This document shows, piece after piece, positions 1 to 7,808 of a DNA stretch of 39,810 bases. Source of the stretch: Pseudomonadota bacterium (GTDB taxonomy: Bacteria; Pseudomonadota; Gammaproteobacteria; Xanthomonadales; Rhodanobacteraceae); the NCBI GenBank assembly GCA_018240505.1, contig JAFEFQ010000002.1:1-39810 (forward strand). The letters are read 5' to 3'. The notes below the pieces were generated by a model. The model saw nothing but the letters and a program-made list of their open reading frames with translations. It had not been told where the DNA came from and searched no databases. The position numbers and the translations under genes are program-made. Within the stretch, counting starts at the first letter, position 1. Each line of letters starts with the position of its first letter.

Positions 1-1476
1 GTTGCCGCGCCCGCGGTCACGGTCGAGGTGCATCTTTCCGGCGGCTTGCCGGGCACGTCGATCGTCGGCCTGCCCGAGACCGCGGTGAAGGAAGCGCGCG
101 ACCGCGTCCGCGTCGCCATCCAGAACGCGCAGATCGAATACCCGGCGCGGCGCGTGACCGTCAGCCTGGCGCCGGCCGACCTGCCCAAGGACGGCGGCCG
201 CTTCGACCTGCCGATCGCGCTGGGCATCCTCGCCGCGGCCGGGCACGTGCCGAAAGAGGCGCTGGCACGCTATGAATTTCTCGGCGAACTCGCGCTGTCC
301 GGCGAACTGCGTTCGGTCACCGGCGTGTTGCCCGCGGCGCTCAAGACCGTGCATGCCGGGCGCGCGCTGATCGTGCCGCGCGCCAATGCGGCCGAAGCCG
401 CTCTGGTGTCCGCGGCCGAGGTGCGCGGCGCGGATACGCTGCTCGACGTGCTCGCGTTCCTGCGCGGCGCGGGCGGGCTGCCCGATGGCGTGGCCGGGGA
501 GGCCGCGAACCCGAATGACGACGGACGCGACTACCCCGACCTCGCCGACGTGCGCGGCCAGGCGCAGGCGCGGCGTGCGCTCGAGGTCGCCGCGGCCGGC
601 GCGCACCACCTGCTTTTCGCCGGGCCGCCCGGCACCGGCAAGACCATGCTCGCGAGCCGCCTGCCCGGCATCCTGCCGCCGCTTTCGGAGGCCGAAGCGC
701 TCGAATCCGCCGCAGTGCGCTCGGTCGCCGGCCAGGTCGTGGATTTCCGCCAATGGAAGCTGCGGCCGTTCCGCCAGCCGCACCACACCGCGTCCGCGGT
801 CGCGCTGGTCGGCGGCGGTTCGATTCCGCGCCCGGGCGAGATTTCGCTCGCCCATCAGGGCGTGCTGTTCCTCGACGAGCTGCCCGAGTTCGACCGTCAC
901 GTGCTTGAGGTCCTGCGCGAGCCGCTCGAGTCGGGCCGCGTCGCGATTTCGCGCGCCGCGCGCCAGGCCGAGTTTCCGGCCGCGTTTCAGCTCGTCGCGG
1001 CGATGAATCCCTGCCCCTGCGGTTATGCCGGCGATCCATCGGGGCGTTGCGCGTGCACGCCCGAGGCGATCCGCCGCTATCGCGCGCGCATCTCCGGCCC
1101 CTTGCTCGACCGCATCGACCTGCAGGTCGAAGTGCCGCGCGTGCCGCTGGCCGAATTGGGCGACGCCGCGCCGCCCGGCGAGTCCAGCGCGACCGTGCGT
1201 GCGCGCGTCGTCGCCGCGCGCGAGCGGCAGATGACACGCGCCGGCAAGGCGAACGCGGCCTTGAACGCGCGCGAGTTGCGCCGCGACTGCGCGCTGTCGG
1301 CCGGCGATCGCGCCCTGCTCGAGCGCGCGCTCGACAGACTCGGCCTGTCCGCGCGCGCCTACCACCGCATCCTGCGCGTCGCGCGCACGATCGCCGACCT
1401 GGCCGGCAGCGAGGCGATCGCGACCGTGCATTTGACGGAAGCCATCCAATACCGGCGCTTGTCGGTTCGCGATTGA
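1..1476 (+). CDS. comM: YifB/ComM-family Mg-chelatase-like AAA+ ATPase (5' partial)
   Basis: This is the 3' part of a comM/yifB gene. The reading frame is open from base 1 (V-A-A-P-A-V-T-V-E-V-H-L) and the start lies outside the window. In naturally competent gammaproteobacteria ComM is a hexameric helicase that drives branch migration during integration of transforming DNA. Visible features, in order: the N-terminal ComM motif SGGLPGTSIVGLPETAVKEA, a Walker A motif GPPGTGKT, a Walker B motif LFLDELPEF, a cysteine-rich NPCPCGYAG...GRCAC segment typical of YifB proteins, and the C-terminal Mg-chelatase domain ending in AIQYRRLSV. Only a short N-terminal stretch should be missing. The gene is read toward the molybdenum hydroxylase cluster but a 145-base gap separates them. 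Family assignment is secure; a role in competence here is inferred from the family. Confidence 0.95.
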   Translation, partial: VAAPAVTVEVHLSGGLPGTSIVGLPETAVKEARDRVRVAIQNAQIEYPARRVTVSLAPADLPKDGGRFDLPIALGILAAAGHVPKEALARYEFLGELALSGELRSVTGVLPAALKTVHAGRALIVPRANAAEAALVSAAEVRGADTLLDVLAFLRGAGGLPDGVAGEAANPNDDGRDYPDLADVRGQAQARRALEVAAAGAHHLLFAGPPGTGKTMLASRLPGILPPLSEAEALESAAVRSVAGQVVDFRQWKLRPFRQPHHTASAVALVGGGSIPRPGEISLAHQGVLFLDELPEFDRHVLEVLREPLESGRVAISRAARQAEFPAAFQLVAAMNPCPCGYAGDPSGRCACTPEAIRRYRARISGPLLDRIDLQVEVPRVPLAELGDAAPPGESSATVRARVVAARERQMTRAGKANAALNARELRRDCALSAGDRALLERALDRLGLSARAYHRILRVARTIADLAGSEAIATVHLTEAIQYRRLSVRD

Positions 1477-1479
1477 AGC

Positions 1480-1600
1480 AGGATCGAAAGCGCTGCCCAC
1501 GGATTGCGCGGATAAACACCGATCAATGCGGATCGAGCAGGTTCGTGCGTCGCCTTGTTCATGCCGATGTTTTTGAGATCCGCGTCATTCGCGGTCAATG
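1480..1600. repeat. Intergenic segment resembling a dispersed xanthomonad repeat
   Basis: The gap between comM and the xdhC-like gene contains words such as GATAAACACCGATCAATGCGG and GATCCGCGTCATTCGCGG. From memory these resemble GGATAAACACGGAT-type intergenic repeats that generate spurious short reading frames in Lysobacterales genomes. No other copy is visible in this window, so the repeat status is only a suggestion. Confidence 0.25.
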
Positions 1601-1621
1601 ACATTGCTTGCGTGCGCTAAC

Positions 1622-2692
1622 ATGATGCGCATGACGACAAACGACACGAACGCCGCGGCTGGCGGCCTGCGCGGCCTGCTCGATGTGCTCTGGCGCATCC
1701 ATGCGCGCAACGAGAGCGCGGTGCTCGGCATCGTGACCGCGACCGCGGGCTCGACCTACCAGAAGCCCGGCGCGCTCGTGCTGCTCGACGGCAAGGGCGT
1801 GCGCCACGGCGTGATCAGCGGCGGCTGCCTCGAACCCGCGCTCGAGGACGCGGCGCGCAAGGTGCATGCGGACGGCCGCGCCTTGAGCGTCGAATTCGAC
1901 ACGCGCAGCGACGAGGACCTGCTGTTCGGCAGCGGCATCGGCTGCCGCGGCCACGTCGTCCTGCTGCTGCTGCCGCTGCCGCCGCAGGCGCCGCTTGCGC
2001 GTGCGTTGTTCGCCGCACTCGACCGCGGCGTCGCCCTGCGGCTGTCGTTTGCGCTGGATGAACCCAATCTCGGCGCCGGCATGGCGCGTTTCGCCGAAGA
2101 CGCCGCACAGCCGTTTTCCGCGCAATGGGATCGCGCAGGCCGGGCAACGGAAACGCCGTCCGCCACGAGTCTCGACATCGCGGTCGCCGCGCCGCCGCGG
2201 CTGCTCGTGCTCGGCGCCGGCCCGGAAACGGCGCCGCTCGCGCTGATCGCGCGCCGGCTGGGCTGGTTCGTCGACCTCGTCGAGCATCGCGGGCGCTGGG
2301 CCGCGTTCGCGCAAGACGCCGCGATCGATCGCCGCATCGACCTGGCTCCCGCGGCGGCCGCCGCCGCGCTGGCCGGCGAGCGCTACGACGCGATGCTGTT
2401 GATGAATCACAACTACTCGCTCGATCTGGACTGGCTGCGCTTCTGCGCAGCGGGCGAGGCGGACTATGTCGGCCTGCTCGGCCCCGCAGCGCGACGCGAC
2501 GCGCTGCTCGCGGAGCTCGACGCCGCGGCGCGCGCGCGCCTCGTTCCGCGCCTGCGCGCACCGGTCGGGCTCGATCTCGGCGGACACGGCGGCGAGGCCG
2601 TCGCGCTGGCGGTCGCGGCGCAGCTGCAGCAGCATTTTTCCGCGCTCGGGCGCGGAAGCGCGGTGCCCGCGACGGCTGGCGTGCGTGTCTGA
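1622..2692 (+). CDS. XdhC/CoxI-family molybdenum hydroxylase maturation protein
   Basis: XdhC-family proteins bind molybdenum cofactor, help sulfurate it and insert it into xanthine-dehydrogenase-type enzymes. Two domains are visible: an N-terminal XdhC/CoxI domain with GSTYQKPGA and VISGGCLEPAL, and a C-terminal Rossmann domain beginning LLVLGAGPETAPLALIARRL and ending in LDLGGHGGEAVALAVA. I place the start at the ATG at 1622 (ATG ATG CGC ATG; 1631 is also possible) rather than the non-ATG codon at 1598. The stop at 2690-2692 lies inside the start region of the next gene, an 8-base overlap that implies translational coupling. Downstream genes encode a MocA-like cytidylyltransferase and both subunits of the likely client enzyme, which supports the chaperone role. 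Confidence 0.9.
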   Translation: MMRMTTNDTNAAAGGLRGLLDVLWRIHARNESAVLGIVTATAGSTYQKPGALVLLDGKGVRHGVISGGCLEPALEDAARKVHADGRALSVEFDTRSDEDLLFGSGIGCRGHVVLLLLPLPPQAPLARALFAALDRGVALRLSFALDEPNLGAGMARFAEDAAQPFSAQWDRAGRATETPSATSLDIAVAAPPRLLVLGAGPETAPLALIARRLGWFVDLVEHRGRWAAFAQDAAIDRRIDLAPAAAAAALAGERYDAMLLMNHNYSLDLDWLRFCAAGEADYVGLLGPAARRDALLAELDAAARARLVPRLRAPVGLDLGGHGGEAVALAVAAQLQQHFSALGRGSAVPATAGVRV

Positions 2693-3269
2693 TCGCGCGC
2701 CCGCGCACGGCGCCGTCGTGCTTGCCGCGGGTGCATCGACGCGCCTCGGACGGCCCAAGCAGCTCGTGGTTCATCGCGGCGAAACCCTCGTGCGTCGTGC
2801 CGCCGGCCTTGCGCTGGCGACGCGGCCGCGTGATGCGGCGATCGTGCTCGGCTTCGCCGCCGAATCCGTTTTCCCGCAGGTGGCGGATCTGCCGCTGCGT
2901 CGCATCGACTGCGCGGATTGGCAACGCGGCCTCGGCGCCTCGCTGCGTGCCGGCGTCGATGCGCTGTCGGCGGATTGCGCAGGAGTGCTCGTCGTGTTGT
3001 GCGACCAGCCCGCGCTCGACGCCGCGCATCTGCTCGCGCTGTGCGACGCATGGCGACGCGCACCCGATCGCGGTGTGGCGTCGCGCTACGCGAACCGGAT
3101 CGGCGTGCCGGCGCTGTTGCCGCGCAGCTGGTTCGACGCGCTCGATGCCACCTCGGATCGCGGTATGCGCGATCTGCTGGTGCAGCAGCACGATCGCATC
3201 GATGCGATCGCCAACGAAGCGCTCGCTGTCGATATCGATGTGCCAGGCGATTTGGGGCATCTGCGCTGA
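2685..3269 (+). CDS. MocA-like molybdenum cofactor nucleotidyltransferase
   Basis: This protein of about 194 residues belongs to the MobA/MocA NTP-transferase family, which attaches CMP (or GMP) to molybdopterin. The nucleotide-binding signature AAGASTRLGRPKQ lies near the N terminus. VVLCDQPALDAAHLLAL is the usual acidic catalytic loop of the family, and RIGVPALLPRSWFDAL follows. The most sensible start is the GTG at 2685, which overlaps the upstream stop by 8 bases; starts further upstream would run through xdhC in another frame. Molybdenum hydroxylases such as IorAB use the CMP form of the cofactor, so MocA activity fits the neighbours. The nucleotide used cannot be decided from sequence alone. 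Confidence 0.88.
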   Translation: MSDRAPAHGAVVLAAGASTRLGRPKQLVVHRGETLVRRAAGLALATRPRDAAIVLGFAAESVFPQVADLPLRRIDCADWQRGLGASLRAGVDALSADCAGVLVVLCDQPALDAAHLLALCDAWRRAPDRGVASRYANRIGVPALLPRSWFDALDATSDRGMRDLLVQQHDRIDAIANEALAVDIDVPGDLGHLR

Positions 3270-3386
3270 AGGCCGCTTCGCGTTGATTGGCCGAACTTAT
3301 CGAATTGTTCATCCGCGTCGTATGGATTTCTTCACGGGCGCGGAGTAGCGTGGCCAGTCTGCCCAACCAAGGCCACGAGGTGTCCG

Positions 3387-3848
3387 ATGAAACTCAACGT
3401 CAACGGGCAGGAGCACGAGGTCGACGCGCCCGCCGACATGCCCCTGCTGTGGGTGTTGCGCGACCTGATCGGCTTGACCGGCACCAAGTTCGGCTGCGGC
3501 ATGGCCCAGTGCGGCGCGTGCACGGTGCATGTCGACGGTGCGGCGACGCGCTCGTGCATCACGCCGGCCGCCGCGCTCGCCGGCAAGAAGATCACGACAA
3601 TCGAGGGCATCGGCAAGGACGGCGACCATCCGGTGCAGCGTGCCTGGATCGAGGCCGACGTCGTCCAGTGCGGCTACTGCCAGTCGGGCCAGATCATGGC
3701 CGCGGCGGCCTTGCTCAAGCAGAAGCCGCAGCCTACCGACGCCGATATCGACGCGGCGATGAGCGGAAACATTTGTCGCTGCGGCACCTATCAGCGCATC
3801 CGCACGGCGGTGCATCGCGCAGCGGAGCTGAGCGTCGCGGCAAAGTGA
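3387..3848 (+). CDS. iorA: (2Fe-2S)-binding small subunit of a molybdenum hydroxylase (IorA-like)
   Basis: This 153-residue electron-transfer subunit belongs to the isoquinoline 1-oxidoreductase alpha / CoxS group. A plant-ferredoxin-type cluster is ligated by Cys37, Cys42, Cys45 and Cys57 ([10 protein letters not shown]...SC). A second, helical-domain cluster is ligated by Cys95, Cys98, Cys130 and Cys132 (QCGYCQSGQ...ICRCGT). Length and motifs match the family, and no signal peptide is seen. Its partner, the molybdopterin subunit 81 bases downstream, has a twin-arginine signal, so the small subunit probably crosses the membrane as a passenger. The real substrate is unknown; IorAB-like enzymes act on N-heterocycles, aldehydes and similar compounds. 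Confidence 0.92.
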   Translation: MKLNVNGQEHEVDAPADMPLLWVLRDLIGLTGTKFGCGMAQCGACTVHVDGAATRSCITPAAALAGKKITTIEGIGKDGDHPVQRAWIEADVVQCGYCQSGQIMAAAALLKQKPQPTDADIDAAMSGNICRCGTYQRIRTAVHRAAELSVAAK

Positions 3849-3865
3849 AAGATGTGAATCGAATT

Positions 3866-3902
3866 GCGGTCAGAAGACCGCTTCCTGATCTTCGCGATCA
3901 GG
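3866..3902 (+). promoter_or_regulatory. Two tandem hairpins between iorA and iorB
   Basis: Two perfect small stem-loops lie back to back in the intergenic RNA: GCGGTC-AGAA-GACCGC at 3866-3881 and CCTGATC-TTCGC-GATCAGG at 3884-3902. They sit 28 bases before the iorB start codon and have no T-tract, so they do not look like a terminator. They could be RNA-processing or stability elements that set the ratio of the two subunits; that role is inference. Confidence 0.45.
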
Positions 3903-3929
3903 GACGATCGCAAAACAGCGAGGTGCACC

Positions 3930-6146
3930 ATGTGGCGTGATCACAGCGATCTTTCCGGCGTCGTCGACGAGTTGACGCGCGCGGTTTCATTGACGCGCGA
4001 GTCCGGCACGAGCCGGCGCGCCTTCCTCAAGGCCGGCGCAGCGACGTCGGCCGGTCTCGTCGTCGCCTGCTTTATGCCGCTCGGCATGCGCAGGGTCTTC
4101 GCCGAGGACGTGGCGAAAAAGCCCGCACAGACTCTGCCGAATGCGTTCGTGCGCATCGCGCCGGACAACAGCGTCACCGTGCTGCTCAAGCATTCGGAAA
4201 TGGGCCAGGGCGTGTGGACTTCGATCCCGATGGTCGTCGCCGACGAGCTCGACTGCGACTGGTCCAAGGTCAAGGTCGAGCATGCGCCGGCCGCACCCGA
4301 GTACAAGCACACCGTGTTCGGCATCCAGATGACCGGCGGCTCGACGAGCACCTGGGAATCGTTCGCGCAGCTGCGCGAAGCCGGCGCGACCGCGCGTGCG
4401 CTGCTGATCGCGGCTGCGGCGAAGAAATGGAATCTAGCCGGCACGTCCGACTGCCGCACCGAAAATGGTTTCGTGCTCTGCGGCGACAAGAAGGCGAGCT
4501 ACGGCGAACTCGCCGAGGCAGCGGCCAAGCTGCCGCTGCCGACGAACGTCGCGCTGAAGAAGCCCGAGGAATTCCGCCTGATCGGCAAGCCGACGAAGCG
4601 GCTCGACAGCAAGGCGAAAGTCACCGGCACGGCCGAGTTCGGAATCGACGTGAAGCGGCCGGGCATGCTGGTCGCGACGGTCGCGCGCGCGCCGGTGTTC
4701 GGCGCCAAACTCAAGTCGTTCGACGCGACCAAGGCGAAGGCCGTGGCCGGCGTGGTCGACGTCGTCCAGGTGCCGAGCGGCGTGGCCGTGCTCGGCAAGC
4801 ACTTCTGGGCGGCGAAGCAGGGCCGCGATGCGCTCATCGTCGATTGGGATCTCGGCGAGGGGGCGAAGATTTCGAGCGAGGGCCTGCGCGCCGAATACCG
4901 CAAGCTCGCGCAGATCAAGGGCGCGGTGGCGAAAACCGCGGGCGACGTCGATGCCGCGCTGAAGGCCGGCAAGCTCATCGAGGCCGAGTACGAAGTGCCG
5001 TTCCTCGCGCACGCGCCGATGGAGCCGGAAAACTGCACCGTCGAAATCGGCAAGGACGGCGCCGACATCTGGACTGGCACGCAGTTCCAGACGCTCGACC
5101 AGGGCCTGTCCGCGCAGATTCTCGGCCTCAAGCCCGAGCAGGTGCGCGTGCATACGACCTTCCTCGGCGGCGGCTTCGGCCGGCGCGCGAATCCGACCTG
5201 CGACTATGTCACCGAAGCGGTGCAGGTCGCGAAGGCCTCGGGCAAGACGGTCAAGGTCGTGTGGACGCGCGAGGACGACATCCACGGCGGCTACTACCGG
5301 CCGATGTGGCTGTCGCGCCTGCGCGCGACGCTGGGCAAGGACGGCAAGCCGGCCGCCTGGGCGCACACGCTCGTCGGCCAGTCGATCATCGCCGGTACGC
5401 CGTTCGCGGCCGCGATGATCAAGGACGGCGTCGATGCGACCAGCGTCGAGGGCGCGGCCGATTCGCCGTATCTCGAGGCCGTGCCCGCGCATCGCGTCGA
5501 CCTGCATTCGCCGACGAGTCCGATCTCGGTGCTGTGGTGGCGTTCGGTCGGGCATTCGAATACCGCGTTCGTCGTCGAGGGTTTCGTCGACGAACTCGCG
5601 CACGCGGCGAAGCAGGATCCACTCAAGTACCGCCAGGCGCTGCTGCCGGAGAAATCGCGCGAGCGTCTCGCCCTCGACCTCGCCGCCGAGAAGTTCGGCT
5701 GGGGCAAGCCGCTGCCGAAGGGCCACGCCGCCGGTATCGCCGTGCACGCCTCGTTCGGCAGCTACGTCGCGCAGATCGCCGAGGTTTCGGTCGAGAACAA
5801 GCAGATCAAGGTGCATCGCGTCGTCTGCGCGATCGACTGCGGCCCGGTCGTCAATCCGCTGACGATCGAGGCGCAGATGCAATCGGGCATCGCCTTCGGC
5901 CTCGGCGCCGCGCTGCACAGCGAGCTGAGCTTCAAGGCCGGCCGCGTCGAGCAGTCGAACTTTCACAACTACACCGTGCTGCGCTCGAACGAGATGCCCA
6001 GGGTCGAGGTGCACATCGTGCCGAGCACCGACAAGATGGGCGGCGTCGGCGAACCCGGCACGCCGCCGATCGCGCCGGCCGTGGCGAACGCGGTGTTCGC
6101 GGCGACGGGACAGCGCCTGCGGCAATTGCCTTTGCGTCTGGCCTGA
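3930..6146 (+). CDS. iorB: Tat-exported molybdopterin-binding large subunit (IorB-like)
   Basis: This is the catalytic subunit (738 residues) of a two-subunit molybdenum hydroxylase in the isoquinoline 1-oxidoreductase beta family. I chose the ATG at 3930 because it places a twin-arginine signal (SRRAFLKAG, Arg29-Arg30, then a hydrophobic stretch) near the N terminus. The longer frame from 3864 adds 22 residues unlike the family. Cofactor-binding motifs include GGGFGRR and, near the C terminus, GVGEPGTPP, which carries the catalytic glutamate typical of the xanthine oxidase superfamily. The mature enzyme should act in the periplasm and pass electrons through IorA. The xdhC- and mocA-like genes upstream supply cofactor insertion and cytidylation. 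The substrate is unknown. Confidence 0.92.
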   Translation: MWRDHSDLSGVVDELTRAVSLTRESGTSRRAFLKAGAATSAGLVVACFMPLGMRRVFAEDVAKKPAQTLPNAFVRIAPDNSVTVLLKHSEMGQGVWTSIPMVVADELDCDWSKVKVEHAPAAPEYKHTVFGIQMTGGSTSTWESFAQLREAGATARALLIAAAAKKWNLAGTSDCRTENGFVLCGDKKASYGELAEAAAKLPLPTNVALKKPEEFRLIGKPTKRLDSKAKVTGTAEFGIDVKRPGMLVATVARAPVFGAKLKSFDATKAKAVAGVVDVVQVPSGVAVLGKHFWAAKQGRDALIVDWDLGEGAKISSEGLRAEYRKLAQIKGAVAKTAGDVDAALKAGKLIEAEYEVPFLAHAPMEPENCTVEIGKDGADIWTGTQFQTLDQGLSAQILGLKPEQVRVHTTFLGGGFGRRANPTCDYVTEAVQVAKASGKTVKVVWTREDDIHGGYYRPMWLSRLRATLGKDGKPAAWAHTLVGQSIIAGTPFAAAMIKDGVDATSVEGAADSPYLEAVPAHRVDLHSPTSPISVLWWRSVGHSNTAFVVEGFVDELAHAAKQDPLKYRQALLPEKSRERLALDLAAEKFGWGKPLPKGHAAGIAVHASFGSYVAQIAEVSVENKQIKVHRVVCAIDCGPVVNPLTIEAQMQSGIAFGLGAALHSELSFKAGRVEQSNFHNYTVLRSNEMPRVEVHIVPSTDKMGGVGEPGTPPIAPAVANAVFAATGQRLRQLPLRLA

Positions 6147-6150
6147 TCTT

Positions 6151-6181
6151 CAACCGGACGCGCGCGTCGCGCGCCCGGTTG
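6151..6181. terminator. Bidirectional terminator-like hairpin
   Basis: A 14-bp stem with one mismatch (arms 6151-6164 and 6168-6181, loop CGT, outer part CAACCGG/CCGGTTG) fills almost the whole gap between the convergent iorB gene and the SagB-like dehydrogenase gene. There is no clear T-tract. Position and strength suggest it separates the two transcription units. Confidence 0.6.
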
Positions 6182-6182
6182 T

Positions 6183-7358
6183 TCAGGCCGTTTGCGCCGC
6201 CCACACCGCGTTGAGCGGATCGAACTCGGCTTCGTTGAGCTCGGGCGCGCGGATGCCGAAGCCATTGACCGCGAGCGGCCCTTCTTCGAGCGGATCGAGG
6301 CCGAACGTGCGCTCAATGTCGATCTCGTTGATCACCGCGGTGACGAACGCGCCGAGGCCGAGTTCGGTCGCGGCGAGATACAACGTCTGCGACAGATGGC
6401 CGACGTCGAGGATCAGCGCGCGATACGCCTTGGAATGATTCCGGTACTTCCAGAAATTGCGGAAGAAGCGGCTGGTCGCGATGACTACGACGTGTGCATC
6501 GGCAAAATACTCCTGCGCGGCGGTCAGGCTCTTGATCAGCGCCGGAATCGCATCGGGATCGAGCTTGCGCATCGGCTCCAGCGCATGTTCGACCGGGTGA
6601 TAGTGATACAGCCCCGGCTCGACGCCTTCGACATGCTGCACGATCAGATACGCCTCGGTTGCGTGCAGTGCGCCCGCGGCGGGTACGCCCTTCTTCAGCA
6701 GCGGGATACCGAGCGTCGTTTCGTCGACGCTGCGCGCGCCATAGGCGCGATAGAGCACCGCGGAGAATTGCTCCAGCGGCAGCTTGCGCGAGCGATCAAA
6801 ATTGCGGCAAGTGACGCGGCTGTCCAACAGCACATCGAGGGTCGAAGCGTCGCTCTTTCTCGGCAAGCGCAGCCGCTGCGTCGCCGGTGCGCGCTCGCGC
6901 ACCACCGGCGCCGGAGGCCCAAGTCGGTCGATCAGGCGGCCGCCGATCATCTCGGCAAAATCTTTCTGCAGTCCTTCCGTATCGACCTCGGCCCAGCGCG
7001 AGGCGTAATGCATGACCGCGGACGGCGTGCGCCAATGCGTATCACGCAATTTCTGGTCGCGCTGCGCGGTTTCGCCCGCCTCAGTCACCAGCAATTTCTT
7101 CTCGAGCAATGCGTCGAGCACGGCGCGCGAATGCGTCTGCGCGAGTTCGTCGAATTCGACCCAGGCCGATGGCGAAAGGGTGCCGAGCGCGATGGCTTCC
7201 TCGGGGGTCAACTCGACTTCGCCTTCTCGATGCGGCGCCAACGCGATCCATTCGAGCACCCTGCTCAGGCCGCTGCCGCCCGCGGCGAGCGCGGAAAGAT
7301 TGAATTCCAGCCGCTCGCGCGGCTCTAGCATCACGGGGCCGCAACGGCGCACGCGCAT
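6183..7358 (-). CDS. SagB/ThcOx-like putative peptide maturation dehydrogenase
   Basis: This 391-residue protein has an N-terminal region of about 175 residues, which may bind peptide, and a C-terminal nitroreductase-fold FMN domain (about 178-372). Visible landmarks are [11 protein letters not shown] (Arg181 and Arg185, FMN-phosphate side), [15 protein letters not shown] (226-240, the usual PSxGAL segment of SagB proteins) and [20 protein letters not shown], whose Lys304-Tyr305 may match the catalytic Lys-Tyr of McbC-type azoline oxidases. From memory it fits the NCBI family called putative peptide maturation dehydrogenase (TIGR04511). SagB enzymes oxidise azolines to azoles in RiPPs, but no YcaO or E1-like cyclodehydratase is nearby, so the reaction may differ. 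The gene is divergent from the precursor-like gene. GAGGAAC precedes the ATG. Confidence 0.85.
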   Translation of the reverse strand: MRVRRCGPVMLEPRERLEFNLSALAAGGSGLSRVLEWIALAPHREGEVELTPEEAIALGTLSPSAWVEFDELAQTHSRAVLDALLEKKLLVTEAGETAQRDQKLRDTHWRTPSAVMHYASRWAEVDTEGLQKDFAEMIGGRLIDRLGPPAPVVRERAPATQRLRLPRKSDASTLDVLLDSRVTCRNFDRSRKLPLEQFSAVLYRAYGARSVDETTLGIPLLKKGVPAAGALHATEAYLIVQHVEGVEPGLYHYHPVEHALEPMRKLDPDAIPALIKSLTAAQEYFADAHVVVIATSRFFRNFWKYRNHSKAYRALILDVGHLSQTLYLAATELGLGAFVTAVINEIDIERTFGLDPLEEGPLAVNGFGIRAPELNEAEFDPLNAVWAAQTA

Positions 7359-7464
7359 AGAGTTCCTCGTTTGTTCTTTTTAACTGATAGGATGTGCCGG
7401 CCGACGGGCGCCACATCGCCATAATAGGCTATCGGTGCAAAGCACCACACCAGGGGACTATGCA
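7359..7464. promoter_or_regulatory. Divergent promoter region of the RiPP cassette
   Basis: This AT-richer gap separates the divergent dehydrogenase and precursor genes. CATAAT at 7420-7425 could be a -10 element for the precursor, but no convincing -35 is seen. AGGGGAC at 7452-7458 is a good ribosome binding site 6 bases before the precursor ATG at 7465. On the other strand GAGGAAC precedes the dehydrogenase start. Confidence 0.45.
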
Positions 7465-7788
7465 ATGAAAGAAGAAATTCTGGATCAAAAAATAGCGTTG
7501 GTGCTGTTGCGCAAGCTGGCTGCGGATGATGTGTTCCGCCACCACTACGAGCAGGATCCGTTGCAGGCACTCTCCGACATCGGAGTGCCTCCAGAGCAGA
7601 TCTCGAAGCTGCGCAAAAACGATGCTCTGAAACCTGCGCCATTGGCGGACAAGAGCGTATTTCTCGACGCTCTGCTGAAGCTGATCGACGAGCTACTCTG
7701 TGTAGCCCTTTGCCAAGGTGCCATCAAATTGCACTTGTTCTCTCCGGACTCGGAAGACAAAATCATCATTGATCCCACTCGCAGGTAG
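7465..7788 (+). CDS. Putative RiPP precursor peptide (NHLP-related modified-peptide family)
   Basis: This encodes 107 residues. The start at 7465 (MKEEILDQ) has a good ribosome binding site; the frame 30 bases further upstream has no support. The N-terminal part resembles the leader of NHLP-like precursors: an amphipathic helix, LLRKLAADDVFRHHYEQDP, then LQALSDIGVPPEQ. The probable core is the last 30-40 residues, LIDELLCVALCQGAIKLHLF onward, with the only two cysteines at 79 and 83 and a hydrophilic SPDSEDK tail. From memory this fits TIGR04509, putative modified peptide, which occurs with the dehydrogenase and cyclase found on either side. No double-glycine cleavage site, transporter or peptidase is seen nearby. 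Codon use is AT-richer than in most neighbours. Product and modification are unknown. Confidence 0.75.
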   Translation: MKEEILDQKIALVLLRKLAADDVFRHHYEQDPLQALSDIGVPPEQISKLRKNDALKPAPLADKSVFLDALLKLIDELLCVALCQGAIKLHLFSPDSEDKIIIDPTRR

Positions 7789-7808
7789 GATTTCTGTCCA
7801 GGCGGAAC

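Noticed and set aside
4434..6125. Long antisense frames across iorB and many other high-GC genes
   Set aside because: They mirror real genes, are rich in Arg/Ala/His/Asp as expected from high-GC antisense frames, and show no family motifs.
7545..7778. Minus-strand frame inside the precursor gene
   Set aside because: The plus-strand frame has the ribosome binding site, the leader-like helix and the family resemblance; the antisense frame has none.
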